From NCBI GenBank assembly GCA_963710165.1, contig CAVPYZ010000002.1, forward strand, positions 186,001 through 250,000: DNA of 64,000 nt, read 5' to 3'. The stretch comes from JACKIP01 sp963710165. GTDB taxonomy: Bacteria > Pseudomonadota > Alphaproteobacteria > Micavibrionales > Micavibrionaceae. This document shows positions 1-9,085 of the stretch, one piece after another. A program made the position numbers and the translations under genes. The notes beneath the pieces are model-generated. The model searched no databases and had not been told where the DNA came from. It saw only the letters and a program-made list of their open reading frames with translations. The first letter of the stretch is position 1, and each line of letters starts with the position of its first letter.

Positions 1-2
1 AA

Positions 3-2945
3 TTTTTAAAACGTATCGGAAAAGGATTCGATCAAGCCGACACGTTTATGGAAGAAACCGGTATATTGGAAAAAGAATTAGACTTAAGAGGGATGCCGGA
101 CGGTGAAATTCTGATTTTTGATATTGTCATTCCTCCACGCTTGAAAGTAGAAGGAAACGTATTTGCGGAAATTTCCGGCGATACGGTTTTAATATCTTTA
201 AGAGATTTAATCAGCGTTTTAGAATTTCCGATAGAATATGATGCAGACACACGTACCTTTTCCGGATGGTACTTGTCAGAGAGCAAACGATACGTCTTTG
301 ATTTTGATTCAGGTTTAATCACGTCCAACGGGACAGAGTTTAAATTACCGCAAAACGCCATTATTTTAGACGAAGATGTTATGGCACCTATCGATACTAT
401 CGAAGAATGGTTCGGTATGGATATTGATACTGATATCGCAACACAGCGTCTTATCCTTGATCCTGATATCGCTTTTCCTGCGACAAAACGTTTTGAACGG
501 CGTAAAAAGTCATTTACGCGAAATAATCGCGAACCAGCCTCTCTGCCAAGATATGATACGGAAGATTACGACTGGATAGATGTACCTGTTGCAGATATTA
601 CAACACGTACAAGATACCGCGAAGCAAAAAACAGAGATACCGAACTTGAAACATTTGCGAACGTACGTACGGCGGGTGAGTTTATGAAGGGCGCTCTCAC
701 GACGAATTCTGCTTTTAATGATGAAGACGGATTATTCAGCGCCCGTGTCACATACTTGCAAGAATCTGCCGATCCGGAATTATTGGGCAGTTTGAAAGCG
801 CGACGTTTTGAAGTAGGGGATTTAACACCGACACGCTTGCCCATCACGGGTAACGCATCCCCCGAAACAGGAATAAGGATTACGAATAGGGATCCTCTTG
901 TTAATTTCACATTGCCCTCAACCCGCATAGAGGGATATTACTTTCCAAATTGGGATATTGAACTTTATCGAAATAATTCCCTGGTTTCATTTCAGGAAAC
1001 CGACCAGGAAGGCTATTACGCCTTTGAGAATGTATCGCTGTTTTCTGACCGTAATTTTTTTCGAATTGTCGCCTATGGCCCGCAAGGTGAAGTAAGAGAA
1101 GAGGTTATAAACATCCCCTATGACCGAAATAAACTGGCAGAATCTGGTGCTATTTACGATTTATCTCTCACATTCCAGGACCGTCAATTTTATTTACAAA
1201 ATGAACGCGAAAGCGAAGATCAAAATACGCCGCATCTTGTAGGGTTTTATGAAATTCCCATTTTGGAACAAAGTGCCTTGCGCCTAGGTGGCCGATATCG
1301 GCAAGAAGATGGTGATGACAAAGCATATGCAAGCGCGGCCTTATCGACGTCTTATAAGGAAGCTTTAATCAATGCAGGCGTTGCAACAGACGAGCAAGGC
1401 GAAGCCAAAACAGAATTAAGTGCCACACGACAATTCGGGTTTCATAGAGCGCGCGCTGACTTAGATGTTTCAACAGATGGATATGATCCGGATGGCGATG
1501 GCGATATTGTCACAGTTTTTTCAAATCGATATAGTTTCGAAGGTCCCCTGAATATTGATTTTGGTATCAGTCCGCGCTATGCCGCAAATTTCAGATATGA
1601 TGTTAATTCCAATAATGACGCGATCAGAAGCGGAAATGTTACGGTGAATACCCAGTTCAATCGATTTGGTTTTAATCAGGATTTGGATTTTGTCGATAGT
1701 GATTTACAGGAAGACGGCGCAGAATATGGCGGCACAAGTGCCATTACGGGGTATTATGGACGAAGTCTTTTTAGGGGACTAGCGCAATATGATTTCAAGC
1801 CCGATACAGATTTAGAGCTTCTTTCTGCTTTTTGGAAATATCGTTTCAATAATACGCTTGATAGCCAGCTGGACATCAATCATTCTTTTCAGGATGATGA
1901 AACAACACGTTATTCGGGGCAGCTGAACTGGCGGCTGGATGAAGCTATCATTACACCAAGAGTGAGCTATGGTAGCGATGGAGATTTTGAGACAACTCTG
2001 AATACACGCTTTAGTCTGGCACAAGAACCCGTTTCGGGTGATCTTATAATGACCAGAGATACATTAACAAACTTTGGAACGCTTAGCGCGCTTGTCTATT
2101 TGGATAAAGATGGAAACTATGAGTTCGACGGCGATGATGAGCCGATTGATAATGCCCGCATCATTGCCCCGCAAAATTCGGGGGGTGGTTTTACGAACGC
2201 TGATGGCCTCGCCTATCTAACACGTTTTCGCCCTAGCCTTGTGACAGATATCTATTTGGATAATTCTAGCTTGAGTGATCCGTTCTGGATATCAGGCACG
2301 AAAGGGCACTCTGTGATGCCGCGTACCGGAAATAATATATATATGGAATTCCCGGTTCATTTTTCCGGTGAAGTAGATGGCACTGCGTATAAAAAATATG
2401 CAGATGGGCGCACCGAACCACTCTCAAATATTGGTATTGCGCTTTATAATATGTACGGCGAGATGGAACAAAAAACGTTAACTGGCCCCGACGGTTTTTA
2501 TCTGTTCTCTTTAATTCCGCCCGGTAAATATTATCTGGATGTCACAAGCAAATCTGTGGGTAAAAACTTCGGCCGTCCTTTACCGAAAATGTTAGAAATA
2601 GACTATGATGGTACGATTTTATATGCGCAAGATATTATCTTGGTAGAAAATACTCCGGATGTTCCTTTTAAATTTAAATCTTCAACAGATAGTGAAGATA
2701 ACCAGCAAAGGATTGCCCTGAATTTAGGCGAGTTCGAATCTCCGCTAATGAGCGCATATACATGGCGAAAATTATCAAAGAATTTTAGTTATTATTTAGG
2801 GGGAGGGCAGAAGATTGATAGCGATGATAATACTCTGCGTGTCCTTTTACCTGAAAATACGCTTTCTTCTGGTTATCAGCGTTGCTCTGGGCTTGTGAAA
2901 GGCGGAGAGGTATGTGAAGTTGAGATATACCTAGCCGGAAAATAA
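3..2945 (+). CDS. Usher-like outer-membrane beta-barrel protein with stalk and carboxypeptidase-regulatory-like domains (5' partial)
   Basis: The frame is open to the left edge, so the start and probably a signal peptide lie outside; the ATG at 48 is internal. Counting from that ATG, residues about 30-140 resemble a copper-amine-oxidase-type stalk domain (ISLRDLISVLEF, PIDTIEEWFGMD). Residues about 160-690 alternate short polar and aromatic strands as in fimbrial-usher-type barrels, including YRNNSLVSFQETD and YGPQGEVREEV. Residues about 690-890 hold an SdrD-B-like segment (VYLDKDGNYEFDGDDEP) and a carboxypeptidase-regulatory-like beta domain (GPDGFYLFSLIPPGKYYLDV). The tail has two cysteines (RCSG, GEVCEV) that could pair. 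Family resemblance suggests export or assembly of a surface polymer or pilus across the outer membrane; the substrate is unknown. A kinase gene follows after 5 bases. Class is fairly sure, function is not. Confidence 0.6.
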   Translation, partial: FLKRIGKGFDQADTFMEETGILEKELDLRGMPDGEILIFDIVIPPRLKVEGNVFAEISGDTVLISLRDLISVLEFPIEYDADTRTFSGWYLSESKRYVFDFDSGLITSNGTEFKLPQNAIILDEDVMAPIDTIEEWFGMDIDTDIATQRLILDPDIAFPATKRFERRKKSFTRNNREPASLPRYDTEDYDWIDVPVADITTRTRYREAKNRDTELETFANVRTAGEFMKGALTTNSAFNDEDGLFSARVTYLQESADPELLGSLKARRFEVGDLTPTRLPITGNASPETGIRITNRDPLVNFTLPSTRIEGYYFPNWDIELYRNNSLVSFQETDQEGYYAFENVSLFSDRNFFRIVAYGPQGEVREEVINIPYDRNKLAESGAIYDLSLTFQDRQFYLQNERESEDQNTPHLVGFYEIPILEQSALRLGGRYRQEDGDDKAYASAALSTSYKEALINAGVATDEQGEAKTELSATRQFGFHRARADLDVSTDGYDPDGDGDIVTVFSNRYSFEGPLNIDFGISPRYAANFRYDVNSNNDAIRSGNVTVNTQFNRFGFNQDLDFVDSDLQEDGAEYGGTSAITGYYGRSLFRGLAQYDFKPDTDLELLSAFWKYRFNNTLDSQLDINHSFQDDETTRYSGQLNWRLDEAIITPRVSYGSDGDFETTLNTRFSLAQEPVSGDLIMTRDTLTNFGTLSALVYLDKDGNYEFDGDDEPIDNARIIAPQNSGGGFTNADGLAYLTRFRPSLVTDIYLDNSSLSDPFWISGTKGHSVMPRTGNNIYMEFPVHFSGEVDGTAYKKYADGRTEPLSNIGIALYNMYGEMEQKTLTGPDGFYLFSLIPPGKYYLDVTSKSVGKNFGRPLPKMLEIDYDGTILYAQDIILVENTPDVPFKFKSSTDSEDNQQRIALNLGEFESPLMSAYTWRKLSKNFSYYLGGGQKIDSDDNTLRVLLPENTLSSGYQRCSGLVKGGEVCEVEIYLAGK

Positions 2946-2950
2946 CTAAA

Positions 2951-3985
2951 ATGTCTTACACAAATTTAGAGTATCACAATTATTCACATGAAGAGTGGGC
3001 GCAGCTTGCGATCCTCGCCAGACAACAAAGCGTTTTAGCAGGATTTTATAATGATAACTATCGGCTTGTGCGGGATGGGCGCGCCCTCTTATTTCGTTTC
3101 GCTAAAAAGGGAACGGTGCAATATGATCCCAAGCCTTTTGCAGAACATGATGTTTATAATCTTATAGACGCCAGTGGCATATCCGCGCCCAAATTACTGT
3201 ATGTTTCAACAGATATGTCATTTCAGGTTCATGAATTTATTCAAGGCTCTCTAATAGATGAAATTTGCCCTCCCGGACAAAAAATTACGCAACACCATAT
3301 AAATGAAATAACCAGCTTTTACAAAAAAATTGTGGCTTTGGATTTAAATGTTTCTAATGTTATTTCTACAGATTGGCCGCAAAAAGGACCTCCGTTAATT
3401 TTCTTTGAAAAGATTTTGGAGAAGTCATGGTTAACTTATGAAGAACAAGGTCGCGCTCATAGAGAAATATATGATTTTCTAGGCGTACCAAAAGATCCCT
3501 TTGAGCAGTTTTTGATAAGAGCCGGTCAACTTACTAAGCGCCCATGGCGTCTTATTCATTCAGATATACACCGTGCAAACATGATTGAGCAAGAAAACGG
3601 GCGCTTGGTCATCATAGACTGGGAACTGGCTCTTTATGGTGACATTCTTTATTGCATCGCTTCTCATCTTCACCGTTGCAGGTTTTTTGCAGATGAAAAG
3701 GAAGCCATTGCTACGAGTATCTACAAAGCTCTTCCTGAGGACTTCCAGAAAAACTTTATGAAAGATCTGGCTTTCTATCTCGACTTTGAAGCCTTGAATT
3801 CAGTTATTACCGATACGGTCAGATTTCCGAACTTGATCAAAGATAATTCAGTATCTGCCGAAATCATGGAGGAGCTCAGCGCATATTATGCCGATAGTTT
3901 GAATAGAGTTTCGTCGCTTATCGGTACGCGTACAACAACCCCTGAAGAGGCATTAAAATGGTTTCACGAGTGGAAAGATACGTAA
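2951..3985 (+). CDS. Phosphotransferase of the aminoglycoside/choline kinase superfamily
   Basis: This is a 344-aa protein-kinase-like small-molecule kinase. The catalytic loop HSDIHRANM (H-x-D-x4-N) and the metal-binding IIDWELALYGD are both present and correctly spaced. The N-terminal lobe is short and has no clear signature. Family members phosphorylate hydroxyls on choline, thiamine, homoserine, sugars or aminoglycosides, and sequence alone does not say which. It starts 5 bases after the upstream usher-like gene, so they are probably co-transcribed, and its stop abuts the stop of the convergent lipoprotein gene. A resistance role should not be assumed: nothing here singles out an antibiotic substrate. 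Confidence 0.75.
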   Translation: MSYTNLEYHNYSHEEWAQLAILARQQSVLAGFYNDNYRLVRDGRALLFRFAKKGTVQYDPKPFAEHDVYNLIDASGISAPKLLYVSTDMSFQVHEFIQGSLIDEICPPGQKITQHHINEITSFYKKIVALDLNVSNVISTDWPQKGPPLIFFEKILEKSWLTYEEQGRAHREIYDFLGVPKDPFEQFLIRAGQLTKRPWRLIHSDIHRANMIEQENGRLVIIDWELALYGDILYCIASHLHRCRFFADEKEAIATSIYKALPEDFQKNFMKDLAFYLDFEALNSVITDTVRFPNLIKDNSVSAEIMEELSAYYADSLNRVSSLIGTRTTTPEEALKWFHEWKDT

Positions 3986-4570
3986 TTATTTTATAGGAGC
4001 CGGTTTTTCAGGCTGATAATTAATAGAATCAGGGTTATTTGTCAGATATGCTTTGCTTTGTCTTTCTTTCAAAACAGGTGCACCATCTAAATCGGAATTA
4101 TTGATAGCCGGAAACCCTCCCATGGTTGGATCAATATGTTCTATATTCGGTGCCGCAGGATTAACAGCATAGGATGGCTGTCTCGCTTTTTTGAAAGGAA
4201 TATTGGTGAAATCAACAATAATCTCATCAGGATAAATGTAATGTGCCTTTGTATGTTCATCCAAAGCAAAGCCCGGAACAAATCCATTTCCCAAATTCAA
4301 AAACGTATTATTGGATAGTACAGGTTCTATAATAGCTATTTTTTCGCGATTCCCATCTGCCAAGCAACGAACTTCTAACTGATCATCCGTTTTCATCATA
4401 ATAATTTCTTCAGGTGGGTGAACCTTATACGACACCTCGCCCGTATCAATTTCGCACATACTATTAACCGCACCCGGCGTTGTGAACATCACCTCCTGCG
4501 TTGACTCATCAAGCAGTGTCGAGCAAGAAGATAATAGAAATAGGGTGGGTAATAGCCAGATACGATTCAT
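3986..4570 (-). CDS. Putative lipoprotein of unknown function
   Basis: The protein starts with a short charged region, a hydrophobic stretch and the lipobox LLSSC, so it should be lipidated at that Cys and anchored to a membrane. I chose the second ATG (4570), which gives a compact signal peptide; an upstream ATG at 4582 adds four residues. The mature part has two further Cys (SMCEID, VRCLAD) about 45 residues apart, then a proline- and asparagine-rich C-terminus suggesting a disordered tail. I recognise no domain. It converges with the kinase gene with no gap and lies 34 bases from the 3' end of clpB on the same strand. Confidence 0.6.
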   Translation of the reverse strand: MNRIWLLPTLFLLSSCSTLLDESTQEVMFTTPGAVNSMCEIDTGEVSYKVHPPEEIIMMKTDDQLEVRCLADGNREKIAIIEPVLSNNTFLNLGNGFVPGFALDEHTKAHYIYPDEIIVDFTNIPFKKARQPSYAVNPAAPNIEHIDPTMGGFPAINNSDLDGAPVLKERQSKAYLTNNPDSINYQPEKPAPIK

Positions 4571-4616
4571 ATTTAATATCATATCAAGAATTATACGGAA
4601 GCAAAAGCTACATATA

Positions 4617-7214
4617 TTAAGCGGCGGCTTTTATCTTCTTATCTATCTTGAATGATAATCCCGTTTTGTCTTCACTGATCATCACAATAGAGCCGTCAGA
4701 GATGTCCCCTTGCAAAATCATCTCGGCAAGTTCGTTTTGGACTTCTCTTTGAATCGTACGTTTTAAAGGCCTTGCGCCATAAGCGGGATCATACCCCTTA
4801 TCACCAAGCCATTTTTTGGCTTTCTCATCAATTTCTAACGTAATGTGTCTGTCCGATAGAAGGCGCTGCAAATGGGATAATTGTATATCGACAATTCCTG
4901 TCATATTTTCGCGGCTTAATCTTTGGAACAACACAATTTCATCAAGACGATTCAAAAATTCGGGACGGAAAGATGCACGTACGACGTCCATTACTTTCTC
5001 ACGCACCAAATCAACGCTTTGATCATCAAGCAAATTGACAAGATGCTCCGACCCTAAATTAGACGTCATGATTAAAATAGTATTTGAAAAATTAACCGTA
5101 CGTCCCTGACCATCGGTCAAACGTCCGTCATCCAAAACCTGTAGTAAAATGTTGAATACGTCAGGATGCGCTTTTTCAATTTCATCAAATAGAATCACTT
5201 GATAGGGGCGACGGCGCACGGCTTCGGTCAAATCACCGCCTTCTTCATACCCCACATATCCTGGCGGAGCGCCAATAATACGCGCCACGGAATGTTTCTC
5301 CATATATTCAGACATATCCAGACGCAGCATAGCCAAATCATCATCGAATAAAAACTCTGCAAGCGCTTTGGTTAATTCTGTTTTACCAACACCTGTCGGG
5401 CCTAAAAACATGAATGACCCCATAGGTCTTTGCGGGTCTTGAAGGCCGGCACGACTGCGACGAATCGATTGTGATATCGCATTGATGGCTTCTTCCTGAC
5501 CAATCACGCGTTTGCGCAGCATTTCTTCCATATTTAAAAGTTTTTCACGCTCACCTTCCATCATCTTATCAATGGGAATACCTGTCCAGCGCGATACAAT
5601 ATCGGCTATGTCATCCGGTGTAACTTCTTCATTAATCAATGAAGATTTTGAAAGATGTTCACTTTCATTCAATTTTTTTTCCAATTCGGGAATGACACTA
5701 TATTTAAATTTACTCGCATCTTCCCAACGGCCTTCGCGCTCTGCTTTCTCCAAATCAATACGAGCACGATCCAGCTCTTCTGTCGCTTTTTGTGCAGAGT
5801 TAAGTTTTTCTTTTTCGGTCAACCATTGTGACGTCAGATCGGCAGATTTTGCCTCCAGCTCGTTCAATTCTTCATCAAGTTTCGTTAAACGCTGCTTCGA
5901 TGCATCATCGCTTTCCTTTTTTAAAGCCTCACGCTCGATTTTTAATTGAATAATGCGCCGGTCTAAAACTTCAATTTCTTCCGGCTTGCTATCAACCTGC
6001 ATACGTAATCTTGCAGATGCTTCATCCATAAGGTCAATGGCCTTATCCGGCAGGAAACGGTCTGTAATATAACGGTTCGATAGGGTTGCCGCCGCCACCA
6101 GCGCCGAATCCATAACACGTACACCATGGTGCAGTTCATATTTTTCCTTAATACCGCGCAGAATGGATATAGTATCCTCGACAGTCGGCTCTTCAACAAA
6201 AACGGGCTGAAAACGACGTGCTAAGGCGGCATCTTTTTCAATATTTTGGCGATATTCGTCCAAAGTCGTAGCGCCCACCATATGAAGCTCACCACGGGCG
6301 AGGGCGGGTTTGAGCATATTTCCGGCATCCATAGCGCCTTCGGCTTTACCCGCCCCAACGATTGTATGTAGTTCATCTAAAAACAGCACAATCTCGCCAT
6401 CAGCTGATTTAATTTCATCTAAAACCGCTTTCAACCGTTCTTCAAATTCGCCGCGATATTTCGCACCGGCGAGGAGGGCGCCTAAATCAAGAGACATGAG
6501 TTTTTTATTTCTTAAAGACTCAGGTACATCGCCGTTAACCATTCTCTGTGCCAGCCCTTCAATAATGGCTGTCTTACCCACGCCTGGCTCACCGATCAAA
6601 ACAGGATTATTTTTTGTACGTCTTGAAAGTACCTGAACGGTACGTCTAATCTCTTCCAAACGCCCGATAACAGGATCAAGTTTTCCATCTTTGGCCTTTT
6701 GGGTTACATCTTGTGCATATTTATTCAGCGCGTCAAAAGCGTTTTCAGCATTCGCCGTGTCGGCTGTGCGGCCCTTACGTATATTATTGATCGCCTGGTT
6801 TAACGCAGCGTCTTTTAAGCCCGATGATTCGAGTAAATCAACAATGTTGGCTTTTTTTGCCATCGACATTGCCTGTAATATACGCTCTGCCGTTACAAAC
6901 TTATCGCCGGATTTCTCGGCAATATTCACTGCATTATCCATGATTTTCGCAAGATCATTAGAAAGTCTTAATCCACCTGCGCCTGGCCCTTCAACGCTTG
7001 GGAAGCCAGCAATTTCACGCTCAAGATCTTTCTTTAAACGTTGCAAGTCACCATCTGCATTTTGTATTAGTTTTACAATCTGCCCGTCTTCATCATCCAG
7101 CATGACATTTAACAAATGTTCTGGCTCTAGCGATTGGTGATTATTGCGCATGGCAAGCGTTTGTGCCTTTTGCATGAATCCACGAGATTTTTCAGTAAAG
7201 CGTTCAAAGTCCAT
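4617..7214 (-). CDS. clpB: ATP-dependent disaggregase ClpB
   Basis: The 865-aa length is the usual one for ClpB. Order: Clp N-domain repeats (residues about 1-145), AAA-1 with Walker A GEPGVGKT near residue 205, a charged coiled-coil middle domain (about 400-520) that separates ClpB from ClpA/ClpC, and AAA-2 with Walker A GPTGVGKT near 606 and SNLGS. With DnaK/DnaJ it threads aggregated proteins through a hexameric pore in the cytosol. There is no ClpP-binding IGF/L loop, as expected. The start is ATG at 7214. I could not confirm a heat-shock promoter upstream. The frame is intact throughout. Confidence 0.97.
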   Translation of the reverse strand: MDFERFTEKSRGFMQKAQTLAMRNNHQSLEPEHLLNVMLDDEDGQIVKLIQNADGDLQRLKKDLEREIAGFPSVEGPGAGGLRLSNDLAKIMDNAVNIAEKSGDKFVTAERILQAMSMAKKANIVDLLESSGLKDAALNQAINNIRKGRTADTANAENAFDALNKYAQDVTQKAKDGKLDPVIGRLEEIRRTVQVLSRRTKNNPVLIGEPGVGKTAIIEGLAQRMVNGDVPESLRNKKLMSLDLGALLAGAKYRGEFEERLKAVLDEIKSADGEIVLFLDELHTIVGAGKAEGAMDAGNMLKPALARGELHMVGATTLDEYRQNIEKDAALARRFQPVFVEEPTVEDTISILRGIKEKYELHHGVRVMDSALVAAATLSNRYITDRFLPDKAIDLMDEASARLRMQVDSKPEEIEVLDRRIIQLKIEREALKKESDDASKQRLTKLDEELNELEAKSADLTSQWLTEKEKLNSAQKATEELDRARIDLEKAEREGRWEDASKFKYSVIPELEKKLNESEHLSKSSLINEEVTPDDIADIVSRWTGIPIDKMMEGEREKLLNMEEMLRKRVIGQEEAINAISQSIRRSRAGLQDPQRPMGSFMFLGPTGVGKTELTKALAEFLFDDDLAMLRLDMSEYMEKHSVARIIGAPPGYVGYEEGGDLTEAVRRRPYQVILFDEIEKAHPDVFNILLQVLDDGRLTDGQGRTVNFSNTILIMTSNLGSEHLVNLLDDQSVDLVREKVMDVVRASFRPEFLNRLDEIVLFQRLSRENMTGIVDIQLSHLQRLLSDRHITLEIDEKAKKWLGDKGYDPAYGARPLKRTIQREVQNELAEMILQGDISDGSIVMISEDKTGLSFKIDKKIKAAA

Positions 7215-7254
7215 AATATTCTCTTTATTCTAATAATGTATTTTCAACTATATA

Positions 7255-7548
7255 CTATAATTTAGAAATCTGTCGGGCGAGTTCAATATCTAATGTTGTG
7301 ATTGCATTATTGGCGTCATGCGTACACAGCCCGCTTATTGTTACTCGATTATAAGAATTGAAGATTTCTGGATGGTGATTAAGTTTCTCTACAGTTATCG
7401 CGACTTTGGAGATAAAGGCAAAGGCTTCTATAAAATTCTTAAATTCAAAATAACGGCTTAAGCCATTATTTTTAACCTCCCATCCGGAGAGTGATTTGAG
7501 ATGATTTTGAACATCTTCCGCACTTAATATTTCAAAATTTTGTGTCAT
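7255..7548 (-). CDS. phhB: 4a-hydroxytetrahydrobiopterin dehydratase (pterin carbinolamine dehydratase)
   Basis: At 97 aa this is standard for the family. The active-site motif EKLNHHPE and the later THDANNAITTLD match pterin-4a-carbinolamine dehydratases, which recycle the pterin cofactor of aromatic amino acid hydroxylases or serve a wider pterin or molybdopterin role. No phenylalanine hydroxylase gene is in the window, so the partner is unknown. It lies 40 bases upstream of clpB on the same strand, and a terminator separates it from the DUF4167 gene upstream. Confidence 0.9.
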   Translation of the reverse strand: MTQNFEILSAEDVQNHLKSLSGWEVKNNGLSRYFEFKNFIEAFAFISKVAITVEKLNHHPEIFNSYNRVTISGLCTHDANNAITTLDIELARQISKL

Positions 7549-7564
7549 ATTTTCTCCAATAAAA

Positions 7565-7590
7565 AAGGCAGTAAAAACTGCCTTAATAAT
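7565..7590 (-). terminator. Rho-independent terminator after the DUF4167 gene
   Basis: A 7-bp stem AAGGCAG/CTGCCTT (7565-7571 with 7778-like partner at 7578-7584) closes a six-base loop and, read on the minus strand, is followed by a run of T. It lies between the stop of the DUF4167 gene and the start of phhB, so it probably ends the DUF4167 transcript. Confidence 0.75.
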
Positions 7591-7610
7591 AAAAGTTATT
7601 TTTTAAAATT

Positions 7611-8027
7611 CTAGGCATCTTGCAAACTATCATGTTCTTTTGACACAGGCGTTAGAATGCTGTCAGGCAAAGATAATTCGTCTTCTTGCTTTTTAGCAGC
7701 AGCCATTTTTTCTGCTTTTTCAGCTTCCCTTGCGGCTTTTATTTTATTCTGGTCTTCATCTTCCTTATTCCAACCATTAATCAGGCGCTGATAATGCTCT
7801 GCATATTGTAAGTAGCTTTGAGCCAAAACCAGATCGCCGCTTGTTGATGCATCTTTAGCCAAAGCCACATATTTTTCATTCACCTGAAAGGCGGTTCCAC
7901 GAATACGTACATCCGGCCCGTTGCTATCAAAAACCTGTGAGCGGTTATTATTATTGCGACGGTTATTATTATTGTTGTTGTTGTTGTTATTGCGTCCTCT
8001 AGGGCGCTTATTTGAATTAGGTCTCAT
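7611..8027 (-). CDS. DUF4167 domain protein with poly-asparagine N-terminus
   Basis: The 138-aa protein has a low-complexity basic N-terminus of Arg and long Asn runs (residues about 12-30), then the DUF4167 core (GTAFQVNEKYVALAKDAS, SYLQYAEHYQRLI) and a Lys/Glu/Ala-rich helix. DUF4167 proteins are common in alphaproteobacteria, are often found beside prmC/prfA, and look nucleic-acid-associated; the role is not established. It is encoded downstream of prmC-prfA on the same strand, with 194 bases between. The Asn run is encoded by a trinucleotide tract that could vary in length. Confidence 0.85.
   Translation of the reverse strand: MRPNSNKRPRGRNNNNNNNNNNRRNNNNRSQVFDSNGPDVRIRGTAFQVNEKYVALAKDASTSGDLVLAQSYLQYAEHYQRLINGWNKEDEDQNKIKAAREAEKAEKMAAAKKQEDELSLPDSILTPVSKEHDSLQDA
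7945..7991. repeat. Trinucleotide tract (TTA/TTG) coding for poly-Asn
   Basis: On the plus strand this is a run of TTATTATT and TTGTTGTTG units interrupted by one GCGACGG. Read on the minus strand it is AAT/AAC Asn codons of the DUF4167 gene. Changes in unit number would stay in frame. Confidence 0.8.
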
Positions 8028-8221
8028 TATTTCACGTTCTCTTTAGCCATATTAAGTTAAAATTTATCCACACATACAGTTTCCCGAATCACACGTACAG
8101 TGTACATGAATTCATTCAACATGACGATTTAAATTAATAAATCTGTTCGTACAATTAAAATTGTCGGTTACCGTTCGCTTTGTTGTATTGTTCTAAGCTT
8201 ATATTTAATGGGAAAAATCAA

Positions 8222-9085
8222 TCAACCCTGCGACTCATTTTTTTTTATCTTATCCCCAAAAGCAAATTCGATAACACGGTCATGACCTGATAAATCTTTA
8301 TATACGTCTTTTGTATAAAAACCATATTTATCAATCAGTTTCATAACACTATCGGTTTGGTTATATCCTATCTCAAAAAATATGGAAGTGTTATCTGATG
8401 TATGGCTTTTTATTTTTTCAAGTATAATTTTTATAGAATCAAGTCCGTCTTCACCACCATCAAGGGCAATATATGGATCATGCTCTCTCACTTCCGGTTG
8501 TAGAGATTCGATCACGGAGGTTTCGATATAGGGCGGGTTTGAAACGATAACATCGAATGTGCCTTCAATCGGCATCGTCCAGTCGGCTTTAATAAACTCA
8601 CTGCGTTTAAAGACATCATGACGTACGGCATTTCTTCTTGCGGTTTTAAGGGCGCCTGCTGAAATATCTATACCAACCCCGAATGCGTCTTCATATTCTT
8701 TTAGAAGAGAAATCAAAATGCACCCCGAACCCGTTCCTAAATCCAGTATAGATGCAGGCGGCATATTCTGTGTTTTCAGAACAAAATCGATAATAGTTTC
8801 AGTGTCCGGGCGCGGCACCAATGTGTCTTTTGATAAATGAAATTCTAAGCCCCAGAATTCCCATTCTTGAAAAATGCGTGCAACAGGTTCGCCGTTCAGA
8901 CGCCTCTGCATGACGCGTTCTATCATTTTGTTTTCTATATCGGATAAAGCTTTGTCTTTATTTAAAAGCCATTCCTCATCAGAAATATTCAGAATTTTTT
9001 GTATAATCAGACGTACGTCTTTTGGGGGGAGGGTTTTATATTGATTGATAACAGATTGAAGAATCATTCGTCTTGGCTTATTCAA
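8222..9085 (-). CDS. prmC: Peptide chain release factor N5-glutamine methyltransferase PrmC
   Basis: The 287-aa protein is a class I SAM methyltransferase with the SAM-binding motif ILDLGTGSGC and the substrate motif VIVSNPPYIE that holds the release-factor glutamine. An N-terminal helical domain (about 1-90) precedes the catalytic domain. It methylates the GGQ glutamine of RF1 and RF2. Its start overlaps the 3' end of prfA by 8 bases, so enzyme and substrate are translationally coupled, the classic arrangement. Confidence 0.95.
   Translation of the reverse strand: MNKPRRMILQSVINQYKTLPPKDVRLIIQKILNISDEEWLLNKDKALSDIENKMIERVMQRRLNGEPVARIFQEWEFWGLEFHLSKDTLVPRPDTETIIDFVLKTQNMPPASILDLGTGSGCILISLLKEYEDAFGVGIDISAGALKTARRNAVRHDVFKRSEFIKADWTMPIEGTFDVIVSNPPYIETSVIESLQPEVREHDPYIALDGGEDGLDSIKIILEKIKSHTSDNTSIFFEIGYNQTDSVMKLIDKYGFYTKDVYKDLSGHDRVIEFAFGDKIKKNESQG

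Noticed and set aside
2951..3985. An aminoglycoside resistance gene
   Set aside because: The kinase motifs are shared with choline and thiamine kinases and nothing marks an antibiotic substrate.
5512..5949. A plus-strand ORF of 145 codons
   Set aside because: It is a shadow of clpB, Ser-rich through reverse reading of Glu/Lys codons.
7945..7991. A CRISPR-like repeat
   Set aside because: It is a coding trinucleotide tract for poly-Asn, without spacers.
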